Counted from the first letter of the stretch, positions 29,342-42,000 are shown. The stretch is DNA of 64,000 bases from Tomocerus qinae (GCA_020055645.1 CM034546.1:58900001-58964000); one strand, 5' to 3'. Notes: generated by a model from the sequence alone, not told the origin. A program made the numbers and translations.

Positions 29342-29968
29342 ATGGCGACACTACTTAAACTTCTCAATCTACTTCTACTACTCTGCTGCTTGTGCATCAA
29401 CCGGACTACTTGCTGCCCATCCATCTCAACTGACTTTTGTGCCACTCCAACATTTTGGGACATGGATGAACCACTTGCTGGTCCATCCAATTCTACTGGC
29501 TCTTCTGCCACTCTAACTTCTTGTGCAACAGCCGGATTATTTGCTGATCCATCGAATACTATTGACTTTAATATCACTCCAACTTGTTGGGAGAAAGATG
29601 GTCTACACGTTTATCATAACCTTAACGATGCACCAACTTTCGGGGCAACAGCCGCACTGACTTCAACAGATTCAAATTCTTGGGAACCAGACGAACCGAC
29701 TGTAGCTTCTACTTCGGGAGCTGAGACAAATGAATCATTTCCCTCTGGATGGAGCTTTAAATTTTATAAAGTGATTTCTCCTAATGCTTTTGAAGATATT
29801 CAACGCAAGAAGTGGGCGAATGTACAATCGGGAGATATTTCAAGTTTAACTGAAGAAGATAAGGCTCGTTATAGAAAATGCTTAGATCCTCCTGTTTATT
29901 TATTATTAGAATTTATTTGTTATTGGCAAATTTCTCCGCAATCGCTCGGCGTAATTTCAAATTTATAA
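29342..29968 (+). CDS. Unrecognised ORF in an inserted segment
   Basis: 208 codons. A hydrophobic cysteine-rich start (LLLLLCCLCINRTTCC) is followed by two imperfect repeats with LAGPSNSTGSSATLTS-like and ADPSNTIDFNITPTCW-like text. The more protein-like C-terminal part is WSFKFYKVISPNAFEDIQRKKWANVQSG. Just upstream another frame (29188-29361) reads GCLDWLCKHSGLSHNFKVYP, which also looks coding. The last residues come from the duplicated host flank. Compared with 37690-37750, the interval from about 29190 to 29925 is an insertion, so these may be pieces of a captured or decayed gene, frameshifted. No family recognised. Confidence 0.35.
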   Translation: MATLLKLLNLLLLLCCLCINRTTCCPSISTDFCATPTFWDMDEPLAGPSNSTGSSATLTSCATAGLFADPSNTIDFNITPTCWEKDGLHVYHNLNDAPTFGATAALTSTDSNSWEPDEPTVASTSGAETNESFPSGWSFKFYKVISPNAFEDIQRKKWANVQSGDISSLTEEDKARYRKCLDPPVYLLLEFICYWQISPQSLGVISNL

Positions 29969-32271
29969 AATAATGCTACCTTTTAAAAGACACCATAATT
30001 CAAGTTTTCTAGGTAATTACTAACGTCCTGCTGAACTCAACTTATTTTCAGACGGACATAAACACCATCGCTTGAAAATTTTGAATGACAGGATTAATCT
30101 GACGACGTATTACCTATACATATAGCGAAATGTGCAGCAAGCATCGTTTGACTGATTTAAAATTGCTGTTGATGTAGAAAGTGTATTTTGTGGTTTAATT
30201 GTGAACCTTTTGTATTCATTTATTTAATTGCGGCTTCTTAGTATGCTTACAATGGTAAACTAAATTTCTTTTTTCAAATTGCTGAATTAGTATCATATAA
30301 AAATTGCTTGCTATAAGTTGTAATTTCGAGTCCGAATACACCTAATCCTATTTATAGGATTAAGTATCTCAAATTAGACAACTACAATAGATTGAGACGA
30401 TCCAACCATTATATTATTATTATCCTCCTGGTGGAGGCATCCAATTAACGAGAAAATATTAACCTAACTATACCTAATATAATTTAACCGAACCCGGCTT
30501 AATATTTCCTAAACCTAAAATGACCTAACAATTGAAAATCTGAACTTTCTGGACTACACTGATGTCCAGGTAACTGGGTAGAAATTGAAGGGGCTTCAGA
30601 AATGCAAACAATAGAGATTAAAAGTTCAAAGTACTCTCACGATCACTTTTTGATTAATTTAGACTTTATTGTTATTTCTTTAGTAATAATTTTCATAAAG
30701 CCATATTAATCAAATATTCTTCTATAATATCTGTTTTTGAATAATTGGAAATTGGCATTCATATTTTTTAAGTAATTTGGTCACTCTTTGTGTTATGAGA
30801 CGTTTTTATGAGACAATTACTGTGATTAAATCATTAAATCTTTTTACTTATAATGAAGACGTATTACGTGAATGTAACGCAGTAATTTCGTAATTATACG
30901 TTTATATTTTGTTATTTACCATTGTGTAATAACCTTTTGCTGTCTTATATAGGTTTTAAGCAGGGTTGTATTTTGTCCTAACGAAAACGAAACTTTTATT
31001 GCCCAAAAGTGAAATTAAATTGCCCACTTTTGTCGACTTTTGTCCACGTCGTCTGGCCACTTTTGTCGACTTTTGTTCACGTCGTCTTATCCGGATACCG
31101 CCACCCTGATTCTAAGTCGATTTGGCAAAAAACAATTTGGCCAAAAAAATTTTTTCTTTGAGGATTATTTGGCAAAGCTATAGCTGTGCCAAACTGACTG
31201 ATACAATTTTGGTGATTTTATTTTCAAAAGAAGTATGAGTAGATGTATGTAGAATATATAGAAAGAGAATGTCTGTGATTCTTTCGGTACAGTTATTATA
31301 CAATACCCGCATATTCAGTTACACGCGGCATTTGCCAAATTGTTCGCTTGTGCATTTTTCCAAATTAACCATTTTGGATTTATGCCGAGGGGTTTTAAAA
31401 AATATAATTTAATTGCCAAATCGGTTTACTACCTTCATATAAATTATTCGCTGCGTGTTTCCATTTTCCCATTCAACTAATTTTGTTCAAAAGTAGAGAA
31501 TAGGTAGCGTGTTAGTCTGATGTTGTTTTAGCTTCAAGATAAAGTGTACTATACCAGCACTAGCTATATGTTCTATGTTATAGTTATAGGTATTTGACAA
31601 ATAATTTTCACATAATGACTCTAATACATTTACCTTGATCGATCCTTTGTTATGAATGTAGGTATATTGTTCGCGAGGTTTTGTAGATACATTATAAATG
31701 CATTTTTGCGTTCTGTACGATAGGTAATCTCTCTAGAAATATCCCACGCAGTTGATGAGAAATGCAAAAATCAGACTTTTATTAAATTATAAGCACGATG
31801 CAATGTGAATATGAATTAGTGGGAATAACGGTAAGTTATCGATTTGTTAAACTTGATTTTGATCTAGAAAATAATTTCGAATTACACTTGCGAAAGCCTA
31901 CAATACATCCCCAATTGTCATTTTCTATACGGGTTCTATAAATTCAATGGATATTAGCATTGGGTTGGTTATTAGCTAAAAATAATGAGTAATGCGTCAA
32001 AGCCTATCAGAAATTGATTGAACGGTATACCACAGGTCGCAATAGCTTTTGCCTCTCAACTTGTAAGCTAACCACGCCCTTTAATTAGCCTTCCTCCAGT
32101 TTTTCCAACATCCATTTACTACTCCCTGATGATACATATTGTAATAAATGTATAAATTAATGACAGTAAATCAAACAAAGGGAAAGGTTTGACCTAATTC
32201 ATTATAATTATCAATTTTCCAATCAATTTATTACGCTTCTTTCAATAACCGCTTTCAGCATCGGGTATTAA

Positions 32272-32282
32272 TATATATAAAA
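32272..32282 (+). promoter_or_regulatory. Putative TATA box of the GR gene
   Basis: TATATATAAAA lies about 110 bp before the ATG at 32391. The duplicate has TATATAATATAAGG in the same place. Confidence 0.4.
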
Positions 32283-32390
32283 GGTAAGAAAATCCTTCAA
32301 GCTATTGTGTCATTTTTTGATGAATAAGCAGTTCGATTATTAGTCTGGAACCAGTTAGTTTTTAAATAGTATCGTTGTATAAAATAGAGA

Positions 32391-33988
32391 ATGTCCGATT
32401 TGCATTGCCTTTACAAGTTACTGTTAGGCATCAGTGTTTTGGGCTACTTACCATTAGAAGTCAAAGCAAATAGGAATTTGAAAATAAATTTTATCACCTG
32501 GAAAGGACTTTTTTGGATTTTATCAGTTATTGTTCATTTATTTACAGCAAATTGCTATATTTTAAATTTAATTGCACAATTTGAGTTGGTTCGCCATGAA
32601 AAAGTTGAGGAAGTGAGATTCCAAGGAACAATTACATCAGTACTGTCGTTTATTTTATACTTTGCAGGCAATTGTAATTACATAATTTGGTTTTTCATGA
32701 GCCATAATGTCGTTAAATATTGGAACAAAATTATTTCGCATGACATTGTGTTTTCTATCAAAACTACCTTAAAGTACTGGAGAAATCCCAACTTTATTAC
32801 TCTTGTAATAGCGTCTGTTTTGAATCTGTGTGTGAAAATTACCATTTCGATTTGGATCAGTAGAAACATGTTATTCAACCAAAAATTATTAAGCAAATTT
32901 CTTAACTGGGGTAATATTACTCCATGGAGTGTGTCTTTAACTCAAAACGTTGACGCTGCATTTGCTTTGGTGGTAGTTCACATAACGCTTTTACATTTTA
33001 CAGATACTTTTATGGTTATTATGGTTGGTATTCTATCCCTGACTCTATCAACACGAATAAGTGAACTAAATTCTAAAGTAAAAAATGAAATCGAAATATT
33101 TACTAAAAATTTCGATTCGGTGGCTCTTTGGGATATTTCCAAAATTAATTTCAAACGCGAAAACCTTAAATTGCATTCATTTTATCTCACGGCCACAGTC
33201 AACAGTCAAATGATTTCTTTGGTGGAGATATTTCAAGTTTTAAAGGGTGCAGTTGAGTGTTTTTTAGTTTTTTACATGATAGGTTTTACCATTTCGTCAT
33301 GTGGGCTCCTGTTTTATACTGTTGCTTACTTTTCTCAGATTACTATAATAAAAACACTAATATTTTCCATATTTCTTCTTGCAATTGTGCAAACGTTTTC
33401 GGCCATTAATTGTTGCGAAGCTATACATTTTCATGTAGGATTAAAAATTTTAATTAATCTAATTCAAATTCGCCTCATTATGTAATAATAAGGAAAAATA
33501 TACTTAATTATATTGTAAATTGTTTTCAGTTGTCCATTTTAAGATCGACTATTTTCCAATTTAATGCCGAGGATTTGAGTTTGATTCATCTAAAACTGTT
33601 TCTCAGCGATTTAGACTTCAGACTGAGTGGATGCGGATTCTTTACTTTTACCCGGAAAACATTAACCACGGTAAAGGTACCGTATCAAGCATTTGAGACC
33701 ACTCAAACGACCTTATTTGCCTGATATTTCCCTACCCTCGGTTTCTATTTCCATAGCAACAGTAAAATATATATTATACCTAATACATACTCACTCATGT
33801 TAAATCCCAATGTATGTTCCCAAATGCCCCATACGGTATTTAGTACAGAAGATGAAATAAATATTTTATGTATACTATCAGGAAAATCGTGTTGTGACTT
33901 TGTGACTGACATTTTTAATTTCTAGGTTGTTGGGGCAGTAATAACTTACAGCGTGGTTCTCTCGCAGTTTCGCACGTCGCACAATTAA
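32391..33988 (+). CDS. Gustatory-receptor-family chemoreceptor, copy 1 (3 exons)
   Basis: Exons 32391-33434, 33530-33670 and 33926-33988 give 415 residues, usual for the family. Exon 1 holds six hydrophobic segments. Exon 2 carries the GCGFFTFTRKTLTT block before the last membrane span. Exon 3 has the family signature TYSVVLSQF (the TYhhhhhQF motif). The exon 1 donor was set at CAT|GTAGG because the copy at 39947 has a stronger GTAAGA there, and read-through would hit a stop within 17 codons. Both downstream introns are phase 0, typical of arthropod GR genes. These are multi-pass ligand-gated cation channels in chemosensory neurons; the ligand is unknown. The remnant of a minus-strand ionotropic receptor lies 3.2 kb upstream, head to head. 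Confidence 0.9.
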
Positions 33989-34276
33989 TTCTCAGTTTTT
34001 CTATAGTTGTTATTTTATCAATATAAACTTGTTTGCGCCTTAAACAATTTATAATAATAATATGCAGCATCAACAGTTTGTTTTTGCAATAAGTAAATAA
34101 ACACAAACTTTAGTTTCCAGTTTTTTATTAACTTGAAATATTTTGCTGGAGTCAAATTGTGTTTCATCCCTGTGACAAGACAAACTCGCGGGGCTCATAC
34201 ACAATAGAATTATAATCTCGCAAATTCGTTTCAGCATTGTGCCAATTAAAGAGATACTCGTACTCATAATACTATC

Positions 34277-34679
34277 GTATTAATCGAATTAATTCTCCTG
34301 GTTGTTATTGTTTAGTTGCCCTTTTGTAGCCCTTAAATCTATATAGTTAACCAAGGTGTTGAATTATTTCGACACGGTGAATTATTTTACAAACAGTCAA
34401 GTCCGGATGCATAGAAAAGTAAATTATTTCTCAATTATCATATTTCCCATTATAGAGACTACTAGGGTTAAGTACATGTGCACTCAAATATACCTTCTAC
34501 CTGATCTGACCTACTGAAACTTAGATTGATTGGGATGGCGAATTATATCGATACGGAGTATTATTGTTCAAAGGCTATTATTTTGCTCATGAAAACAATA
34601 AAATTTGAAATGGTTACCCAGGGGGAGCACCCAGGGTGAGGGGAGCAATTTCCATACGGAGAATTAATTCGATTAATAC
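34277..34679. repeat. TIR-bearing insertion in the GR 3' flank
   Basis: GTATTAATCGAATTAATTCTCC (34277-34298) is exactly inverted at 34658-34679. The duplicated module at 41400-41500 lacks the interval from about 34092 to 34766, so this is an insertion present only in copy 1. A small minus-strand reading frame at 34070-34267 falls in its flank and is not called. Confidence 0.7.
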
Positions 34680-34699
34680 AGTATCTAGAATAGTAAATA

Positions 34700-35244
34700 A
34701 ATATTTTGAACTACTATGGTGATCAATAAAATGTTAGTAGCAGTAAAGTAAATGAAAAACTTGTTGGAGATATTAATAGTATTTGTCGTTGCAATAAAAT
34801 TGTCGAAAGTGCTAAAACACAGAAACAGTATATGAATTTATTGTCTACATATTAATCCCATAAACAAAATATTTGAATACATATAATAATATATGAAGGG
34901 TGCATATTTATAATGAACACCTTTAAAATATGGCATTTTATTAATTATTAATAGTAACACATCTAAGCAATAATGTTTGATAATGCTTTTTCGAGTTACC
35001 AAAATATTCGAAACACAAAATTAAATGTAGCAACGTTACATTGAATTGTAATAGGCAACACTAATGTAACACTACGAGCGCCCATTTACCTCTTACAGTG
35101 CTTACTATTTACATACTCAGTTTATTTACAAAGGAAATGAAAATTTCTAAAATATTTTAACCGTGTCAACATGATTTCATTACTTACTCGTCTGTTAATC
35201 CTGTACGTCATTTGGGTGCACCTGTACTACTGCTATTTGTGGTA
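34700..35244. other. Intergenic 3' region between modules 1 and 2
   Basis: AT-rich with TACATTGAATTGTAATAGGC-type text that recurs near 50310 and 59945. No gene seen. Confidence 0.35.
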
Positions 35245-37695
35245 TCAATTTTCATAAAACTTCCAAAGGCGAAATGGCAAATAAAAAGCGCTGGTGATAC
35301 CGTTTATAATACTTTTGGAGATAGTTCCAACATGAATAATAAATTTCCATGTTTTGCTTTTCAATGGAACTAAAATTTCCAAAAGGAAAATAATCAATGA
35401 TATTAGTAGAATACATGTATTAATAGTAAAGATAGTACCAATATTGGAATTGGCAATGGATAAAGATCGTGGTGGACTTCTGACCCAACATGTTCGGCAT
35501 CTTGTGAAATTATTAGCTTTGAAATACTCTAACCATATTTTAAAAATTCCAGAGTGACAAAGAACAAATAACTTTTCCCTGAAGAATTGAGTAAGCATAG
35601 GAATGTCAGTGGTGGTAATAGAAGTATAAATAGTTGTACGAAATAATGAATTATCTTCTGTTCCATAATATAATCTTTTAATTGGTTGGACTCCACCACT
35701 TATTGGATTCCAATGCGAGTCATTAAGTAGTCGGTGTAAAATTGAACTTCTAAGAATCAGGGCAGAATTATTACACTGCGAAATCCATTTCTGAGGACTG
35801 ATAAAAGGATATCCAGGAGGGAATCGAATGGCTTTGCCTATTTTCTGAAGTAATTTTACCTTTGAGGAAATTCTCATTGCTTTGTGGAAAGCATAAATTG
35901 GTCCAATTGAATTAAACCATTTAAATATAGGTAAATAATCTCCTGGTCGCATGTTAAAACGTAGATAAGCTGCCATCACTGTACTCTGGTTTTCATTTTC
36001 AATTTTCCAATGCCCAGTTTCATCTTGATTTTTATTGTCTCTTGGTTGATAGCCTCCCGTTTGGTTGATATTGTAGTACACCCATAATATATCGTGCTGA
36101 AGACTTACTGGAATAGTAAGTGGATCCATTTCGCTAGCTCCGACAAATTCACTTAAAACTGTAACACCAGGTAAATTTGCCAAATGTTCAATTGATTCAA
36201 TTTGTTTCACCGGACGAGGCTCAACTAAATCCGTTGTGATAATTCCTTTGTAAGCATTTGTCAGTATAATGAACATGAGAAGCAAGGGACTGAGTAACCA
36301 TTTAAGCCAGATGGTTTTATTAGCTTGTGATGGTAGGGAGTAACTGTTTTCTAGCAAGTAAGCATAGAAAATGAATATGAATGGAAGGCTTTTAAATTTT
36401 TTGAAAATTGTTAAGCTGTGAAAGAAAACGGTTGTTGCACCAATTGAGAGGATGATGCCTAACCACGTATAGAATTGAAAAGGTCGAATGTATCCATAAA
36501 AAGAAAGACTTTCGTCTTCAAGGACAACGCAAGAAATAAAGTTAAAGGAATCTTCCATGTTAATAACAGCTGACAGATAAGGAACAATAGGATGATTCAG
36601 AAATACAAAAGTATCAGTATGTCGAAAACTGAATTCAGAAGAGAGTTGATGCTTTTTAAACCAATCTCGACGCTTTGTAGAGCAATATTGTTCACCCCCA
36701 ATGGTCGAGTTTACAAAATTTTGGAAAATAATGGAGGAAATTATTGTAGAGATGCCATTTATTCCTTGGAAAACGGTATTTGTGAAATACTTATTTCTTT
36801 TAGGTGGCCCACAGTAAAATATTTCATTTGATGCGTGGGGGTGATGTTCTTCAAGTATTAATAGTGCAGATTCTTTTCCAATATTGCTTTCTCTAACCAA
36901 ACTTTTCAATGCAGATCGTCGCAACAGTTGATCAAAACATTTGTTTTTCGCACATAATGTTACTGTTGTATAAGCGAATTGGTATTCGGCTAAGTCCTGA
37001 TGATAATTGTACTGCGGACATAATAAATATACGGTTTGGTCATCTTCGCCTGACATTGAAAGCATAAGCCAGGGCTTGTACCAGAATACACGATAAATGG
37101 CATTCCAACTTCTTTTAATTGTTTCTTGGGTGTCAAAAAAGTTGTCATTTGACTTTGCCAAATCTAAGATCTCTCTCTCGACTAACAAATACACTGCAGA
37201 ATGTTCCCAGAAGTTATACCGTTTCTGCCACCATAGCCAAGAGGGATATCTGCCCACTTTGTAAAATGTCTCACTGATATGATTAATTGACATTATATCG
37301 ATGAAAATCCTCGGATTGAAGTTGACTACAATATGTACCACACATGCAATTCGGCTTTCTTGTCGTGGAGTAGAAACATTGACGTTCCAATCATCTAATC
37401 TTTCCATGCATTTATAAAATATATTGTATTTAAATCCAAAAAGTGTGGGATTTGGATTACAATCTGCCAAATTTCTTTCATTGTTAACTTTCAACTTCGT
37501 ATATGCAAAAGGAATCTCGATATTTTGTAATTCACCATATAAGATTTCTTCACGAGTTTTATTGAAAGGATTTTGCTGAAAAAGAATGTTAATGTAACAA
37601 CCTCTTTGAAACAATTGCACTACATTTTTCAGTTCCCACCCAGACGATAATCCAGATAATCCAATAAAGAAAATTCCAAAAAGCTTTAACGTCAT
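35245..37695 (-). CDS. Divergent ionotropic receptor (IR), intact
   Basis: 816 residues in one exon. Residues 1-20 are a signal peptide (MTLKLFGIFFIGLSGLSSG). A long extracellular N-terminal and first ligand-binding part follows. Next is a membrane block: TM1 about 402-425 (FYTWLGIILSIGATTVFF), a pore segment, and TM3 about 458-485 (WLLSPLLLMFIILTNAYKG) closing with the IR/iGluR-like ITTDLVEP. The second ligand-binding lobe leads to the last span about 745-775 (TIFTINTCILLISLIIFLLE) and a short cytosolic tail. This is the topology of IRs, variant ionotropic glutamate receptors acting in chemosensory neurons. The glutamate-binding residues are not evident, as usual for divergent tuning IRs. 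It is arranged head to head with the GR at 39947, starts 2.25 kb apart. A truncated duplicate is at 29049. Confidence 0.88.
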   Translation of the reverse strand: MTLKLFGIFFIGLSGLSSGWELKNVVQLFQRGCYINILFQQNPFNKTREEILYGELQNIEIPFAYTKLKVNNERNLADCNPNPTLFGFKYNIFYKCMERLDDWNVNVSTPRQESRIACVVHIVVNFNPRIFIDIMSINHISETFYKVGRYPSWLWWQKRYNFWEHSAVYLLVEREILDLAKSNDNFFDTQETIKRSWNAIYRVFWYKPWLMLSMSGEDDQTVYLLCPQYNYHQDLAEYQFAYTTVTLCAKNKCFDQLLRRSALKSLVRESNIGKESALLILEEHHPHASNEIFYCGPPKRNKYFTNTVFQGINGISTIISSIIFQNFVNSTIGGEQYCSTKRRDWFKKHQLSSEFSFRHTDTFVFLNHPIVPYLSAVINMEDSFNFISCVVLEDESLSFYGYIRPFQFYTWLGIILSIGATTVFFHSLTIFKKFKSLPFIFIFYAYLLENSYSLPSQANKTIWLKWLLSPLLLMFIILTNAYKGIITTDLVEPRPVKQIESIEHLANLPGVTVLSEFVGASEMDPLTIPVSLQHDILWVYYNINQTGGYQPRDNKNQDETGHWKIENENQSTVMAAYLRFNMRPGDYLPIFKWFNSIGPIYAFHKAMRISSKVKLLQKIGKAIRFPPGYPFISPQKWISQCNNSALILRSSILHRLLNDSHWNPISGGVQPIKRLYYGTEDNSLFRTTIYTSITTTDIPMLTQFFREKLFVLCHSGIFKIWLEYFKANNFTRCRTCWVRSPPRSLSIANSNIGTIFTINTCILLISLIIFLLEILVPLKSKTWKFIIHVGTISKSIINGITSAFYLPFRLWKFYEN

Positions 37696-37739
37696 TTTTT
37701 ACGACTTTGAATTTAAAACCATTGAATATATTTATTATT

Positions 37740-40700
37740 GGTAATTTTCTCCTCTATTGCTTGGCGTGATTTCAAATAAAATAATGTTACCTTTTAAAAG
37801 ACACCATAATTCAAGTTTTCTAGGTAAGTACTAACATCCTGCTGAACTCAACTTATTTTCAGACACCATCGAAAGTTTTGAATGTTAGGATTAGTCTCTG
37901 TGTTCATGTTGCTAAACTGACAACCTATACATAGAGAAATGAGCTTCAAGAGAAAAGTGCATCGTTTGACTGGTTTCAAATAGCAATTGATGCCAAAATT
38001 GTATTTAATGGTTTAATTGTGAACCTTTTGTATTCATTTATTTAATTGCGGCTCTTTAGTATACTTACAACGGTAAACTGTATGCTTTAAACCCACACAG
38101 AACTAAATTTCTTTTTCCAAATTGCCGAATTAGTATCATATAGAAATTGGTTACTATAAGTTGTTTTCGAGTCCGAATGTACATAATCCTATTATTATAG
38201 GATTAAAGTATCTCAAATTAGACAACTCTTATAGCGTGAGGCTACCCAATGATTATCCTCCAGGTTAACCAAACCTGGCTTAACATAGCGTAAACCTAAT
38301 ATGACTTAACAATAGAAAATCTGAACTTTCTGGACTACACGGATGTCCAGAAGTAGAAAATGAAGGGGCGTCAGAAATGCACACAATAGAGATTAAAAGT
38401 TCAAAGAACCTCACGATCACTTTTGATTAATTTAGACTTTACTGCTATTTCTTCAGTAATAATGTTCATAAAACCATATTAATCAAATATTCTTCCATAA
38501 TATCTGTTTTTGAATAATTGGCAATTGGCATTGATATTTTGTAAGAACTTTGGTCACTCTTTGTGTTATGAGATGTTTTTATGAGACAATTACTGTAGGT
38601 ACTTATAATGGAAGACGTATTACGTGAATGTAACGCAGTAATTTCGTAATTATACGTTCATATTTTGTTATTTACCATTGTGTAATAAACTTTTGCTGTC
38701 TTATGTAGGTTTCAAGCAGGGTTGTGTTTTGTCCTAACGAAACTATTATTGTCCAGGATGAAATTATAGTTTGTCCACTTTTGTCAACTTTTTTCCACGT
38801 CGTCTTATCCGGATACTACAACCCTGTTTCTAAGTCAGGACAATTTATCCAAGCAAATTTTTACATGTAGAATAGAAAGAATCTGTATGGGAATTTATTC
38901 CGCGGGGTTAAAAAAAATAATTTAATTGCCAAATCAGTTTACTACCTTCATATAAAATCTCCGGTGCGTGTTTCCATTTTCCATTTCAAATAATTTTGTT
39001 CAAAGGTAGAGAATAGGTAGCGTGTTAGTCTGATGTTGTTTTAGTTTGTAGATACAGTATACCATGCCAGCAAAAGGTATATAATTATGTTCTATGTTAT
39101 AGATACTTGACGGATAATTTTCACTTAAACAGCTCTAATACATCCACCTTGATCGATCCTTTTGTCACGAATGTATATTGTTCGCGAGGTTGTAGACACA
39201 TTATAAATGCATTTTTTTGCGCTCTGTATATACGATAGGTAGTCTGGCTAGCAGTATCGCACACAGTGATGAGAAACACCAAAATCAGACATTTATTAAA
39301 TTTTGAGCACAATGAGAATTATTTTTGCAATGTGAATATGAATTAGTGCGAATAACGGTAAGTTATCGATTTGTTAAACTTGATTTTGATCCAGAAAATA
39401 ATTTCGAATACAATTGCGACAATCTACAATACTTACCAATTGTCATTTTCTATACGGGTTCTATAATAAATGCAATGGGTATTAATATTGGGCTAGGTAT
39501 TAGGTAAAAATAATGAGTAACGTCAAAGGCCTATCAGAAATGAAGAACGAATGAAGATTGAACGGTATTACAAAGGTCGCATAATAGCTTTGTCTCTCAA
39601 CTTGTAAACTAACCGCGCCCTTTAATTTAATTAGCCTTCCCGTTTTTCCAACATCCATTTACTACTCCCTGATGACACATAATATAGTAAATATATAAAT
39701 TAATGACAATAAAACAAACAGAGGAAAATGTTTGACCTAATTCATTATAGTAATTATCCAATCAATTTATTACGCTGCTTTCAGAAACAACTTTCAGCAT
39801 GATCTGGTACTAATATATAATATAAGGTAACCTAAGAAAATCCTTCAATTTCTTGTGTCATTTTTTGTTGAATAAGCAGATTGATTATTACTCTGAGAAG
39901 AAGTTAGTTTATAAAGAGTACCGTTTTTTAAAATAGAGTATACAGGATGTCCGATTTGCAAAGTCTTTATAAGTTACTGTTAGGCATCAGTTTTTTAGGT
40001 TACTTACCATTGGAAATCAAAGCCAATAGAAATTTAAGAATAAATTTTATCAGCTGGAAAGGACTTTTTCGGATTTTATCAGTTGTTGTTCATTTATTTA
40101 TAGGAAATTGTTATATTTTAAATTTAATTGCAGGATTTGAGTTGGTTCGCCATGAAAAAGTTGAAGAAGTGAGATTTCAAAGAACAACTACAGCAGTACT
40201 GTCGTTTCTTTTATACTTTTCAGGCAATTGCAATTACATAATTTGGTTTTTCATGAGCCATAATGTCGTTAAATATTGGAACAAAATTACTTCGCATGAC
40301 ACTGTGTTTTCTATCAAGACCAATTTAAAGTACTGGAGAAATCCTAACTTTATTACTCTTGTAATAGCGTCTGTTTTGAATTTTTTAGTGAAAATTACTA
40401 TTTCGCTTTGGATCAGTAGGAACATGTTGGTAAATCAAAAATTATTTAGCAAATTTCTTAACTGGGGTAATATTACTCCGTGGAGTGTGACTTTAACTCA
40501 AAACGTTGACGCTGCATTTGCTTTGGTAGTAGTTCACATAACACTTTTACATTTTACAGATACTTTTATGATTATTATGGTTGGTATTTTATCTCTGATT
40601 TTATCAACACGGATAAGTGAACTAAATACTAAGGTAAAAAATGAAATCGAAATATTTACTAAAAATTTCGATTCGGTGGCTCTTTGGAATATTTCCAAAA

Positions 40701-41480
40701 TTAATTTCAAACGAGAAAACCTTAAATTGCATTCATTTTATCTCACGGCCACAGTCAACAGTCAAATGACTTCTTTGGTGGAGATATTTCAAGTTTTAAA
40801 GGGAGCAGTTGAGTGTTTTTTAGGTTTTAACATGATAAGTTTTACAAGTTCATCATGTGGACTTCTGTTTTATACTGTTGCTTATTTGTCTCAGATTACT
40901 ATATTAAAAACACTAATATTTTCCATTTTTCTTCTTGCAATTGTGCAAATGTTTTCGGCCATTAATTGTTGCGAAGCTATGAATTTTCATGTAAGATTGA
41001 AAATTTTAATTAATGTAATTTAAATTCGCCTCATTTTGTAATAATACGAAATTATATACTTAAAAGACTTAATTATATTGTAAATATATGTTTTCAGTTA
41101 ACCATTTTAAGATCGACTATTTTCCAATTTAATACCGATGATTTGAGTTTGATTCATCTTAAACTGTTTCTCAGCGATTTAGACTTCAGACTGAGTGGAT
41201 GCGGATTCTTTACTTTTACACGGAAAACATTAACCACGGTATAATTGTATTTAGTACAGAAATAAATATTTTATTTATATTATTAGGAAAACGTTGTTGT
41301 GACAGATACATTTAAATTGTAGGTTGTTGGGGCAGTAATAACTTACAGCGTGGTTCTCTCCCAGTTTCGCACGTCGCACAACTAATTAAGTTTTTCTGTA
41401 GTTGTTGTTATTGATATTAATACTTACTTCACCAATATAAAGTTATAGAAGCCTTAAACAATGTATATTAACAGTATTTG
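37740..41480. repeat. Segmental duplication of the IR-GR module, copy 2
   Basis: Partner of 29926-34090. Receptor coding sequences are more alike than the intergenic sequence, which has frequent indels. Confidence 0.9.
39947..41385 (+). CDS. Gustatory-receptor-family chemoreceptor, copy 2 (3 exons)
   Basis: Exons 39947-40990, 41098-41238 and 41323-41385 give 415 residues, the same length and structure as copy 1. The exon 1 donor is CAT|GTAAGA. Exon 2 includes SGCGFFTFTRKTLTT, and exon 3 the TYSVVLSQF signature followed by RTSHN and stop. Differences from copy 1 are scattered, with some change in transmembrane segments (for instance NMISFTSSSCG for YMIGFTISSCG). Intron 2 is 84 bp against 255 bp in copy 1. 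All splice sites are canonical, so the gene looks functional. It is likely a cation channel of gustatory or olfactory neurons; ligand unknown. Confidence 0.9.
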
Positions 41481-41734
41481 CATGGCGTTGCAATAAAATT
41501 GTCGGAAGTGCTAAAACACAGCAACAGAGAATGAATTCATTGTCTAAATCCCATGGACAAAATATTTGAATATATTAATATATAAAAGATGCATAATATT
41601 TATAATGAAGCAATTACATTTAAACATTTAGATTTAAAATGGTATTTTATTAATTACATAATATATAATAATAGTAAAACATTCAACAATGTTTGATAAT
41701 GATTTTTAAAGTTACCATAATGTATATCTGCATT

Positions 41735-41965
41735 TTATTGTGACATAACAGAATTACTTGTGAAAGGGGTAACCTTGTTTTTCTTACGTGAGTAGAATTT
41801 GCAGAGCAATCCATATAAATCTATAAACCATAATTTTTCAAGTAGGAATATGAGAAAACATCCAAAAAGGAGACATCCATAAGCAATGAAAATTCTATTG
41901 ATTTTCATCCACAAACTAATTCCTTTCGGTTCAACATTTTGGATTTTACTTTCTAATTCCACTTA
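41735..41965 (-). pseudogene. C-terminal remnant of an ionotropic receptor
   Basis: About 75 residues match the end of the receptor at 56311-58173: NVEPKGISLWMKINRIFIAY, then CFLIFLLEKLW (last membrane span) and a Lys/Arg-rich tail with KKNKVTP. The upstream part is gone; at 41966 the sequence changes to a hairpin-rich stretch. It shows that a receptor of the third-module type once stood here. Confidence 0.85.
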
Positions 41966-42000
41966 GTGTGAACTATGGTTCATACTATATGAATGATATA

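Larger units (their letters stand above)
29926..34090. repeat. Segmental duplication of the IR-GR module, copy 1
   Basis: Aligns in order with 37740-41480, from the intergenic start (GACACCATAATTCAAGTTTTCTAGG) through the whole gustatory-receptor gene to its 3' flank. Differences are small indels, substitutions and a tandem 36-bp TTTTGTCGACTTTTGT block at 31020-31090 that copy 2 has once. Confidence 0.9.

Noticed and set aside
29329-29577. Antisense 82-codon frame with VAQ/VELDG repeats
   Set aside because: Shadow of the repeated forward-strand sequence at 29342-29968; no start or splice support.
34070-34267. Minus-strand frame with a signal-like N-terminus
   Set aside because: It lies in an insertion-specific segment with TIRs; no splice partner or conservation in the duplicate module.
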